From: a virus
IMG/VR virus record: IMGVR_UViG_3300031963_000850
Coordinates: 1-25,640 of that record
DNA length: 25,640 bases
Direction: 5' to 3' (one strand)
Shown: one piece after another, positions 15,855-21,172 of the stretch
Position numbering within the stretch: the first letter of the stretch is position 1
Layout of the letters: each line of letters opens with the position of its first letter
The notes under the pieces: generated by a model
The model's database searches: none
Told to the model about the DNA's origin: nothing
The model's input: the letters and a program-made list of their open reading frames with translations, nothing else
Program-made: the position numbers and the translations under genes

Positions 15855-16874
15855 ATGTATGCACACATGGATACTACCACGCCAGTTACACACGTTGGCC
15901 TTTGCGCTGGATACGGAGGCATTGAACTTGGGTTGCGAAGAGTCATCCCGCATCTGCGCTCAGTCGCTCTTTGTGAGATCGAAGCCTTCGCCGTTGCCAA
16001 CCTGGTATCGAAAATGGAAGCGGGACTCCTGGACCCAGCACCTGTTTGGCCGGATCTTAAGACCTTCCCTTGGGCAGCGTTTCACAACCGAGTGGACATC
16101 CTCACTGGCGGTTATCCCTGCCAGCCATTCAGCGCAGCCGGGAAGCGGGCAGGGACGGAAGACCCTCGCCACCTGTGGCCATGGATCGCAGATGGAATTG
16201 CTGCCATGCGACCCAGAACCTGCTTCTTCGAGAACGTCGACGGGCACGTCTCGATTGGACTCTCCACAGTCATCAGCGATCTGGAAGAGCTTGGTTACGC
16301 AGCGACGTGGGGAGTATTTAGCGCGGCTGAATGCGGTGCTACACACCAGCGAAAGCGTGTCTTCATCCTGGCCAACCGCATCGGCGCGGGACTGGAAGGG
16401 TTGTTATCAAACGCTGGAGAGAAAGGATGGGAAGATGCGAGGGGATCTACTTCCAGATGCAGTCAGGATTGTGGAGAATGGAAAAAGGTCTCGTTCTCAG
16501 CAGACTGCGATGAATACGGAAACTGCTCAGTCTGTGGAGATTACTACGCAGACTGCGGGTGTCCAGGGCCAACCCAAGATGGGATTGAGTACAAAGAGAA
16601 TGAAGGAGAGTTGCTTGGGAGAAGAGTGTCAGCGTGGGCAGCAGGACCAAGCCAAGCGCAGCATAGCTGGGAGCCGCCAAGAGTTTTTGGCGATAGAAAA
16701 CCAACTCAACCCGCGCTGGGTGGAGACCCTGATGGGTCTGCCAGTGGGATGGACTATGCCAAGCTGTGCGTCTCCGGTGATAATCGAACCGACGAACTCC
16801 GCCTCCTCGGCAACGGAGTAGTACCCGCCACCGCCGCGCTCGCGTTCCGCACACTCTCAGCACAACTCACCTGA
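15855..16874 (+). CDS. C5 cytosine-specific DNA methyltransferase
   Basis: A 339-residue DNA C5-cytosine methyltransferase; it transfers a methyl group from S-adenosylmethionine to cytosine. Motif I is LCAGYGGIELGL (16-27, cofactor site), motif IV GGYPCQPFSAAGKR (85-98, catalytic Cys89), motif VI FFENVDGH (124-131), motif VIII QRKRVFILA (165-173) and motif X LRLLGNGVVPATA (315-327). The target-recognition region includes a Cys cluster (C218, C224, C227, C234, C236; CSVCGDYYADCGCPGP), probably a zinc knuckle. A start at M5 (15867) is also possible. In the middle (about residues 185-300) codon use changes: over residues 185-211 only 10 of 27 codons end in G or C, while flanking genes are strongly C/G-ending. 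A second long frame overlaps almost the whole gene (see next feature). The likely role is protection of phage DNA from host restriction. Confidence 0.9.
   Translation: MYAHMDTTTPVTHVGLCAGYGGIELGLRRVIPHLRSVALCEIEAFAVANLVSKMEAGLLDPAPVWPDLKTFPWAAFHNRVDILTGGYPCQPFSAAGKRAGTEDPRHLWPWIADGIAAMRPRTCFFENVDGHVSIGLSTVISDLEELGYAATWGVFSAAECGATHQRKRVFILANRIGAGLEGLLSNAGEKGWEDARGSTSRCSQDCGEWKKVSFSADCDEYGNCSVCGDYYADCGCPGPTQDGIEYKENEGELLGRRVSAWAAGPSQAQHSWEPPRVFGDRKPTQPALGGDPDGSASGMDYAKLCVSGDNRTDELRLLGNGVVPATAALAFRTLSAQLT
15859..16821 (+). CDS. Second, +1 reading frame inside the methyltransferase gene (possible dual-coding product)
   Basis: A 320-codon frame beginning at ATG 15859 covers about 94 percent of the methyltransferase gene in the +1 frame with no stop. 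Its second half is not random: residues 168-181 read SSSWPTASARDWKG, residues 197-206 LLPDAVRIVE, and residues 283-299 LNPRWVETLMGLPVGWT. These WPT..., LLPDAV and LNPxWVExLMGxPxGWT motifs are, from memory, the hallmark of a set of phage DNA-methyltransferase-like proteins. The enzyme frame over the same DNA also keeps its motifs VIII and X. So the region may code two conserved products, or a frameshifted fusion. No own ribosome-binding site is seen. I cannot test conservation here, so translation is unproven. Confidence 0.4.
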   Translation: MHTWILPRQLHTLAFALDTEALNLGCEESSRICAQSLFVRSKPSPLPTWYRKWKRDSWTQHLFGRILRPSLGQRFTTEWTSSLAVIPASHSAQPGSGQGRKTLATCGHGSQMELLPCDPEPASSRTSTGTSRLDSPQSSAIWKSLVTQRRGEYLARLNAVLHTSESVSSSWPTASARDWKGCYQTLERKDGKMRGDLLPDAVRIVENGKRSRSQQTAMNTETAQSVEITTQTAGVQGQPKMGLSTKRMKESCLGEECQRGQQDQAKRSIAGSRQEFLAIENQLNPRWVETLMGLPVGWTMPSCASPVIIEPTNSASSATE

Positions 16875-16878
16875 CCAC

Positions 16879-18699
16879 ATGGCTACCACCATCGACCGAG
16901 CCAAGGCTTGGCTCTCTTCCATCCCTCCCGCCATCTCTGGATCCGGCGGTCACAACGCCACGTTCACCGCTGTCACCGGCCTCCTCAACGGGTTCTGCCT
17001 CGACGAGTCCACCACCATGGATCTCCTGCGCGATTGGAACCGCTCCTGCCAACCGCCATGGAGCGACCGAGAACTCTACCACAAGATCAAGTCCTCCATC
17101 TCCACTCCCCACTCCAAACCCAGAGGCTTCCTGCTGAACGCTTCCACGGCACCCTCCCAAGTCGATATCACACGGGTGCGTTTCAACAGACCACCGGAAC
17201 CAGAACCACTCCCCATCGAACACTCCGATACCGCTCCACACATTGAGTTCGCCGAGTTCCTCCGCGCTGCCTTCGCCGAGGGCGAGATCATCTCCATCTG
17301 CAACGACCTCACACCCGAGGGCAAACCCAACTCCACTGGGTCATTCATGACCCGCGAAGCATGGCTCGACCGATTCGCCAACGAAGGCTCAACCCTGTTG
17401 GCCAACGACAGCCACGGCGTGTTCGTCCGCATCAATCCGTTTCAACCAAATGAGTTCTCCGGTGCCGACAAGTCCGTATCCATCTACCGCCATGTCCTCG
17501 TCGAGATGGACGACATGCCCAAGGACAAACAGAACGCCATCCTGCGCCAGTCCGGCCTACCCATCTCCGTACTCATCGACTCCGGTGGCAAGTCCATCCA
17601 CGCATGGGTCCGCGTAGACGCAGCCGACCGCGCCCAATGGGACGAACGCCGCGACATCGTCTACAACCACTTGGCAGGCCAAGGAATCGACCCCAAGAAC
17701 AAGAACCCGTCCCGCTACTCGAGACTCCCCGGTGCCCACCGCGCCGGCACCCGGCAACGTCTGCTCGCCACCAAACTCGGCAGCGACACATTCGAGAACT
17801 GGATCATCGAACGCGAGCAGTCCGAGGACGAGGCCACCGTCATCACCATCCGGGACCTGATGACGTTCGTCCCAGCCAACGATCCCGACAACCTCGTCGG
17901 TAACCGCTGGCTCACCCGCGGGTCATCCATCGTCCTGTCCGGCGGATCAGGCATCGGCAAGTCCAGCCTGATCATGCAGCTCATCATCCTGTGGTCCGCT
18001 GGCCAACCGTTCTTCGGCATCGCCCCGGTACGACCACTCCGCATCGGAGTCATCCAAGCAGAGAACGACACCGGGGACTTGGCAGAAGCCTTCCAGGGCG
18101 TTGTCAGGGGAATCAACATGCCCAAGGACAAGAGCGACTTGGTCAAAGCCAACCTGCACTTCCGCACCGAGACCGTCCGCACCGGACCAGCGTTCCTCGA
18201 CTACGCCCGCCGCTTCGTCACCAAGTCCAAGCTCGACCTCGTCATCTGCGACCCACTCCTGTCCTACTTCGGTGGCGACCTGTCGAACCAGGAATCCGTG
18301 TCGCGTTTCCTACGGAACCAGCTTCAACCGATACTCAAGGAAACCAAGGTCTGCTGGATGTGGATCCACCACATTGCCAAACCAGCGAAGGACCGCGACG
18401 GCGAGCCACCCTCCATGATGGAACTGGCCTACGCTGGCTTCGGATCAAGCGAACTCACCAACTGGGCGCGTGAGATCGCAGTCATCCAGGAGGTGGGCCA
18501 CCAAACGCCACGCAAGTTCAGGCTCAACTTCTGCAAGCGTGGCGGACGACTCGAACGGAACGTGATCCCGCTCTCGCACGGCGAACGAGGTTCCATCGTG
18601 TGGACCGAGTGGAATCCCATGGCAATCACTGGTGCTGCTCTAAAGCAGGAACCTCCACAGCCGCGTAGAGATCGAGCAAGGGCACAGAGACGCCCTTAG
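16879..18699 (+). CDS. AEP primase / RecA-like helicase fusion
   Basis: A 606-residue replication protein. Residues 1-75 resemble a primase C-terminal-type helical domain (RAKAWLSSIPPAISGSGGHNATFTAVTGLLNGF...WSDRELYHKIKS), here at the N-terminus. Residues about 120-310 look like an archaeo-eukaryotic primase core: VEMDD (E209, D211, metal site), SGGKSIHAW (235-243, His241) and SRYSRLPG (278-285). Residues about 325-580 are a RecA/RepA-like ATPase with Walker A GGSGIGKSS (355-363, Lys361) and Walker B LDLVICDPL (452-460, Asp458), then WIHHIAKP (495-502). Together they would make primers and unwind the fork. ATG 16879 is four bases after the methyltransferase stop, without an obvious Shine-Dalgarno. 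The last 74 bases overlap the gene on the opposite strand; the Arg/Pro-rich tail (PRRDRARAQRRP) is therefore shared DNA. Confidence 0.82.
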   Translation: MATTIDRAKAWLSSIPPAISGSGGHNATFTAVTGLLNGFCLDESTTMDLLRDWNRSCQPPWSDRELYHKIKSSISTPHSKPRGFLLNASTAPSQVDITRVRFNRPPEPEPLPIEHSDTAPHIEFAEFLRAAFAEGEIISICNDLTPEGKPNSTGSFMTREAWLDRFANEGSTLLANDSHGVFVRINPFQPNEFSGADKSVSIYRHVLVEMDDMPKDKQNAILRQSGLPISVLIDSGGKSIHAWVRVDAADRAQWDERRDIVYNHLAGQGIDPKNKNPSRYSRLPGAHRAGTRQRLLATKLGSDTFENWIIEREQSEDEATVITIRDLMTFVPANDPDNLVGNRWLTRGSSIVLSGGSGIGKSSLIMQLIILWSAGQPFFGIAPVRPLRIGVIQAENDTGDLAEAFQGVVRGINMPKDKSDLVKANLHFRTETVRTGPAFLDYARRFVTKSKLDLVICDPLLSYFGGDLSNQESVSRFLRNQLQPILKETKVCWMWIHHIAKPAKDRDGEPPSMMELAYAGFGSSELTNWAREIAVIQEVGHQTPRKFRLNFCKRGGRLERNVIPLSHGERGSIVWTEWNPMAITGAALKQEPPQPRRDRARAQRRP

Positions 18700-19246
18700 A
18701 CAGGTGCTGGATCTGCGCCTCGGACTCCCCGACGCGCCCGTAGACCGTCGTCAGGTCACCGTCAATCGACTTCACCTTGTCCGCCAACGCGGACAGGGTT
18801 TTCTGCATTTCTGCCAGCGCAGCCCGCGATGCATCGAGGTCATTCCGCAGGCCATCCAACTCTTCATCGAGTGCGTCGTCACCCTCCTTTGCTGCGCGGC
18901 CTCCGCCCTTGGGTATTTTGCGCTGCGCGGACTCCAGCTTCATCAACCGCTTGTCGATGACTCCGAAGTGGCGGGCCACCTCCAGCTTCGATTCCTCTTC
19001 GTCGTCCGATACCCACTCGCACCCGTGCCAAGCAGCCTGGGCGCGATTGAACCTCAACACACCCACCTTCCCCTGCCGCATCGAGTTGAAGTGCCGCTGC
19101 GCCTCCTGAAGGTCGCAGTCCAGCGTCTCCCGGATGTGGGCCAGCACCAGACTCTGTTGAGGCTCGAAGTGGTGAGCGAGTGGAGCCATGCGTTGGAACA
19201 AGGCCCGCAGAGTGGACGTTTTGCCGTCCCGCGTTTTGATGTACAT
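18626..19246 (-). CDS. Coiled-coil protein with possible winged-helix N-terminus
   Basis: A 206-residue protein on the minus strand. The N-terminal about 80 residues may form a winged helix: helix SLVLAHIRETL (32-42), helix DLQEAQRHFNSMRQ (45-58), then a strand-rich wing KVGVLRFNRAQAAWHGCEWV (60-79). Residues about 85-110 and 123-183 are charged coiled coil (LDEELDGLRNDLDASRAALAEMQKTLSALADKVKSI region), followed by a short hydrophobic end. This fits a dimeric DNA-binding protein. It faces the repeat-rich region at 19247-20524 with its start and overlaps the primase end with its 3' end by 74 bases. A regulator or replication initiator acting on those repeats is an attractive idea but only inferred; a structural coiled-coil protein is an alternative. 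No clear promoter or Shine-Dalgarno. Confidence 0.55.
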   Translation of the reverse strand: MYIKTRDGKTSTLRALFQRMAPLAHHFEPQQSLVLAHIRETLDCDLQEAQRHFNSMRQGKVGVLRFNRAQAAWHGCEWVSDDEEESKLEVARHFGVIDKRLMKLESAQRKIPKGGGRAAKEGDDALDEELDGLRNDLDASRAALAEMQKTLSALADKVKSIDGDLTTVYGRVGESEAQIQHLSKGVSVPLLDLYAAVEVPALEQHQ

Positions 19247-19419
19247 GAGGCCGAAACGATGGCCAGAACACCCCCCATGAAGGCAAGAGCCAAAAGATAA
19301 AAAGTGAACCCGCTGTCAATAGCTGGTGAACAAAATTCAGGTTCTGATAACTTCACTAGCCATATCAAAGGGTAATAAGAGTGGCGTTGATTCAATCTAC
19401 CTACGTGAATTTCGCTATA

Positions 19420-19457
19420 CCCCCTATGAGGGTGTTCATACACCCCTTAAATAGGGG
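19420..19457. repeat. Nested inverted repeat in AT-rich stretch
   Basis: CCCCTAT (19421-19427) pairs with ATAGGGG (19451-19457), and inside it GGGTGT (19430-19435) pairs with ACACCC (19440-19445) around the loop TCAT. It lies at the end of an AT-rich stretch (about 19290-19450) in an otherwise GC-rich region. It could be a regulator site for the gene starting at 19246 or an origin element. Confidence 0.6.
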
Positions 19458-19541
19458 TTGTCCATTGCTGGACGCTGCAACTCTCGGGGAGTGGCTCCTT
19501 CGGGCCACCCGAGTCGCAGCGCCGCAACGGACGGGGACCCC
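19454..19541. other. Long compound hairpin, structured element or ncRNA candidate
   Basis: Five pairs of complementary blocks nest in order: GTCC 19460-19463 with GGAC 19529-19532; TTGC 19465-19468 with GCAA 19524-19527; CGCTGC 19473-19478 with GCAGCG 19516-19521; CTCGG 19483-19487 with CCGAG 19509-19513; GTGGC 19491-19495 with GCCAC 19504-19508. The loop is 19496-19503. A further GGGGT 19454-19458 can pair with ACCCC 19537-19541. That is 24-29 base pairs in a single imperfect stem, with no coding frame of note across it. It might be a structured RNA, an origin hairpin or a conserved protein site. Confidence 0.6.
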
Positions 19542-19577
19542 CGGTTGAACCAGTGGCGCTGCGAACCGTGAAGCAGG

Positions 19578-19656
19578 CAGCGAGGCGGCAAGGCAGCAAG
19601 GCTTGGTAGGTCAGCGGGCAGCACGGCAACGAGGCGACCTGGGTCAGCGAGGCTTG
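19578..19656. repeat. Iteron-like direct repeats (CAGCRAGGC)
   Basis: Degenerate copies of CAGCRAGGC(TTG) start at 19578, 19594, 19612 (weak), 19627 and 19645, i.e. spaced 16, 18, 15 and 18 bases; a further partial copy lies at 19671. The copies at 19594-19605 and 19645-19656 extend to CAGCRAGGCTTG. Regular spacing of one to two helical turns is typical of initiator-binding iterons. Confidence 0.5.
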
Positions 19657-19964
19657 TGGTCGCCCCCAGCCAGCAAGCTCAACACTGGCCCACCCAGAGG
19701 AATGGACGGCAGATGGATTCGGTGGGTCTGGTTCGGTAGTAGGATGCCTCGACGGCGCGCCGGAAAGGGGTCGCCAATGCGTTTTGTTTGCTGGGGAGTA
19801 TGATGACAGCGGATGGGGGGGGTTCAGATGGCAGAGAGGCAAGCGCAGGATTGGCCCACCCTTGGCCCACCACCAGCACCACAACCACACACCACAACCG
19901 CACCACACAAATGCCCCACTTGGGGTATCGACCAACCCAACCGCACCATGCCATCCTCATCCCC

Positions 19965-20061
19965 GGTCACTCGCTCTCAACATGGTGCCCAAGGGAGATC
20001 CTCGGGACAGGGGTTTTCGGACAGTGTTTCACCCATAGGAAACAAGCGAGCGCGAGTGACC
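19965..20061. repeat. 10-base inverted repeat around a 77-base centre
   Basis: GGTCACTCGC (19965-19974) and GCGAGTGACC (20052-20061) are perfect complements. The centre has no coding frame worth calling. It may mark a structured RNA stem or paired protein sites. Confidence 0.5.
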
Positions 20062-20102
20062 ACTCCCTCCCAACCGCACCACAAACCCACCCACCCTACC
20101 CA

Positions 20103-20130
20103 ATTTGAAATTCAAATACCCGAATTTCGG
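20103..20130. repeat. Two adjacent AT-rich palindromes
   Basis: ATTTGAA-A-TTCAAAT (20103-20117) and CCGAA-T-TTCGG (20120-20130) are perfect palindromes with a one-base centre, three bases apart. They form an AT-rich island in the GC-rich non-coding block, as expected for a protein-binding or DNA-unwinding site. Confidence 0.55.
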
Positions 20131-20214
20131 TAGTTCAACAGTACCGCACCACAAGGGTACCTACTGGGGGATCGTGGACACGGGGGCCAGCGCCTAGCCA
20201 GCGCCCCGCCGCCA

Positions 20215-20304
20215 GCGTTCAGTTTGTACTGAACGTTCTGTACGTTCTGAAATGACTGTACGTTCTGACATTTCTGTAACGACAGAAATCACAGAAACTG
20301 GAAT
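20215..20304. repeat. 9-bp-period repeat array with internal palindromes
   Basis: From 20215 the sequence can be cut into nine- or ten-fold nonamers of the form NNGTTCTGA/T: ACGTTCTGT, ACGTTCTGA, AATGACTGT, ACGTTCTGA, CATTTCTGT, then AACGACAGA, AATCACAGA. ACGTTCTG itself begins at 20233, 20242 and 20260. Two perfect inverted repeats overlap the array: TTCAGT/ACTGAA at 20218-20233 and ATTTCTGT/ACAGAAAT near 20269-20288. The second half is thus the complement of the first half's CTGT unit. Probable protein-binding array. Confidence 0.6.
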
Positions 20305-20328
20305 GGGGCGGGTGGTACCGGGGGCGTG

Positions 20329-20350
20329 ATCCCGAAAGCCGTTTCGGGAT
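20329..20350. repeat. Perfect 9-base inverted repeat with 4-base loop
   Basis: ATCCCGAAA (20329-20337) and TTTCGGGAT (20342-20350) with loop GCCG. No T run follows on either side, so it is not a standard terminator. It is followed on the plus strand by a very G-rich tract to about 20420. Between 20351 and 20524 I see no gene. Confidence 0.5.
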
Positions 20351-20524
20351 GAGGCGCGGGGGGGCGGGGAGGGGGGGAGGCGGGTGCCGGCGGGGGGCGA
20401 TGCCTGGGTGCGAGGGGCGCAGGGGCGAGGAGCGAGGAGCGCGGCCTTCACCTGGTCAACGGGGAGTACCGGCAGGGGGCGCCGGACGCGTGCCTGGAAT
20501 CAGAACGCGGGGGGAGTAGGCACG

Positions 20525-20555
20525 AAAAAGCCCCCCAACCTTTCGGCAGGGGGGC
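20525..20555 (-). terminator. Rho-independent terminator of the minus-strand operon
   Basis: On the minus strand GCCCCCC (20555-20549) pairs with GGGGGGC (20536-20530) and is followed by TTTTT (20529-20525). It lies 18 bases after the stop of the last small membrane-protein gene and ends the minus-strand operon. Confidence 0.85.
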
Positions 20556-20573
20556 GAGGGTCAAGGGGGGGGA

Positions 20574-20669
20574 TTAAACCGCGTCAGCCAACATCGCCAG
20601 CCCCATGATTGCCCACAGGGCTACCAGTAGGGCAAGGCGCAGGGCGATCGACGCTATTGCGCGACGCAT
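20574..20669 (-). CDS. 31-residue single-span membrane peptide
   Basis: Minus-strand ORF starting at ATG 20669 and ending at TAA 20574-20576. The peptide is MRRAIASIALRLALLVALWA followed by IMGLAMLADAV: two Arg at the front, then about 22 hydrophobic residues. Positive-inside rules predict one membrane span with a cytoplasmic N-terminus. Its start lies in the end of the previous gene (16-base overlap), and the operon terminator follows directly. Its size puts it below usual gene-calling limits, but the overlap, hydrophobic bias and terminator make it credible. Function unknown; a second peptide of the same build stands at 21813-21905. Confidence 0.6.
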   Translation of the reverse strand: MRRAIASIALRLALLVALWAIMGLAMLADAV

Positions 20670-20839
20670 AGGCGCAAGGCGTGGGCAGTGGCGAGCACGC
20701 GCTTGGCTCGCTCGACTACCTGCTTGGTATCGTCGTCGCGGACCTCGCCTATGTCCGCATGCTCAAGCATCGCACCGAGGGACTCGCAGAGGGACATGAT
20801 GGCCGAATCTACCTCCGCGGGGACATGGTGAATTTTCAT
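20654..20839 (-). CDS. 61-residue helical protein of unknown function
   Basis: Start at ATG 20839, overlapping the stop of the previous gene (ATGA). The protein is acidic to neutral and entirely helical in appearance (AEVDSAIMSLCESLGAMLEHADIGEVRDDDTKQVVERAKRVLATAHALRLCV). No family is recognised. It is translated between the 92-residue protein and the tiny membrane peptide, with overlaps on both sides, so the three are probably one coupled unit between the two terminators. Confidence 0.55.
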   Translation of the reverse strand: MKIHHVPAEVDSAIMSLCESLGAMLEHADIGEVRDDDTKQVVERAKRVLATAHALRLCVAQ

Positions 20840-21114
20840 CGGATACCCCCCGTGAGGACATGGGCAAATCTACCGTCCGGCAGTGTGCCCGTCGAAAATT
20901 CCCCCCAATGGTGGACCTTCGATTCCCCCCCGTACTTCGCGGAATCCTCCTGGGCAAACTTGGCCAGCAACCGGGCCGCCGCGGCGCGATGGTTTTCCTC
21001 GATTCCCATCCCGTAATCCCATTGCACGGTCAGACTCCCACGCTCACAGGACGCTTTAATTCGACTTCCCAACGTATTTGTTGGGCCGAAATATCTAGTT
21101 TCGATGGCTTGCAT
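20836..21114 (-). CDS. Conserved-type phage protein of unknown function (MQAI..YxGPTNT)
   Basis: A 92-residue protein beginning MQAIETRYFGPTNTLGSRIKASCERGSLTVQWDYG, continuing with a helix (ENHRAAAARLLAKFAQ) and ending GTLPDGRFAHVLTG. The opening (MQAIxTxYxGPTNTxGSRIKA) is a pattern I recall from many environmental phage and plasmid proteins of unknown role. Its ATG stands only eight bases after the T run of a terminator (21123-21151), leaving no room for a normal ribosome-binding site, so expression may depend on read-through of the terminator. Its stop overlaps the next gene (ATGA). Confidence 0.65.
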   Translation of the reverse strand: MQAIETRYFGPTNTLGSRIKASCERGSLTVQWDYGMGIEENHRAAAARLLAKFAQEDSAKYGGESKVHHWGEFSTGTLPDGRFAHVLTGGIR

Positions 21115-21122
21115 TTTGGCTC

Positions 21123-21151
21123 AAAAAAACCCCATCCCTCGCGAGATGGGG
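21123..21151 (-). terminator. Rho-independent terminator after the clamp-like gene
   Basis: On the minus strand CCCCATC (21151-21145) pairs with GATGGGG (21136-21130) around a loop of eight bases and is followed by seven T (21129-21123). It lies 21 bases after the clamp-like gene stop and eight bases before the next ATG (21114), so it could act as an attenuator between clamp and the downstream genes. Confidence 0.85.
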
Positions 21152-21172
21152 CGGGTTCAGGTTCTCAGGGGT

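Larger units (their letters stand above)
19895..20153. repeat. Dispersed repeat ACCGCACCA
   Basis: A CAACCGCACCACA-type sequence occurs at 19895-19907, 19938-19949 (ending CCAT), 20071-20083 and, as ACCGCACCACA, at 20143-20153. The surrounding 19850-20100 is rich in CAC/CCA, also with TTGGCCCACC twice near 19846 and 19862. No credible ORF uses this stretch. These are separate from the CAGCRAGGC repeats. Confidence 0.45.

Noticed and set aside
15855-16874. Methyltransferase gene as a pseudogene broken by frameshifts
   Set aside because: The enzyme frame is intact from start to stop, keeps all key motifs in order, and includes a Cys cluster typical of its family, so no repair of the frame is needed to get a full enzyme.
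19284-19319. TTGACA on the minus strand as promoter for the 18626-19246 gene
   Set aside because: A TTGACA occurs at 19319-19314, but the nearest TATCTT is only about 14 bases away and no good -10 lies at 16-18 bases, so I do not call a promoter.
19447-20133. Several ORFs of 66-162 codons in the repeat block (both strands)
   Set aside because: They are low-complexity (CAC/CCA or Trp/Cys-rich), mutually overlapping, without ribosome sites or motifs, and cross the inverted repeats. They look like chance openings.
20329-20350. Hairpin as a transcription terminator
   Set aside because: Perfect stem but no T run on either strand; called a repeat only.
20194-20451. 85-codon minus-strand ORF containing SER/TER repeats
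   Set aside because: The amino-acid repeat is only the translation of the 9-bp DNA array; the rest is Pro/Ala/Arg noise from the G-rich tract, and it lies beyond the operon terminator.
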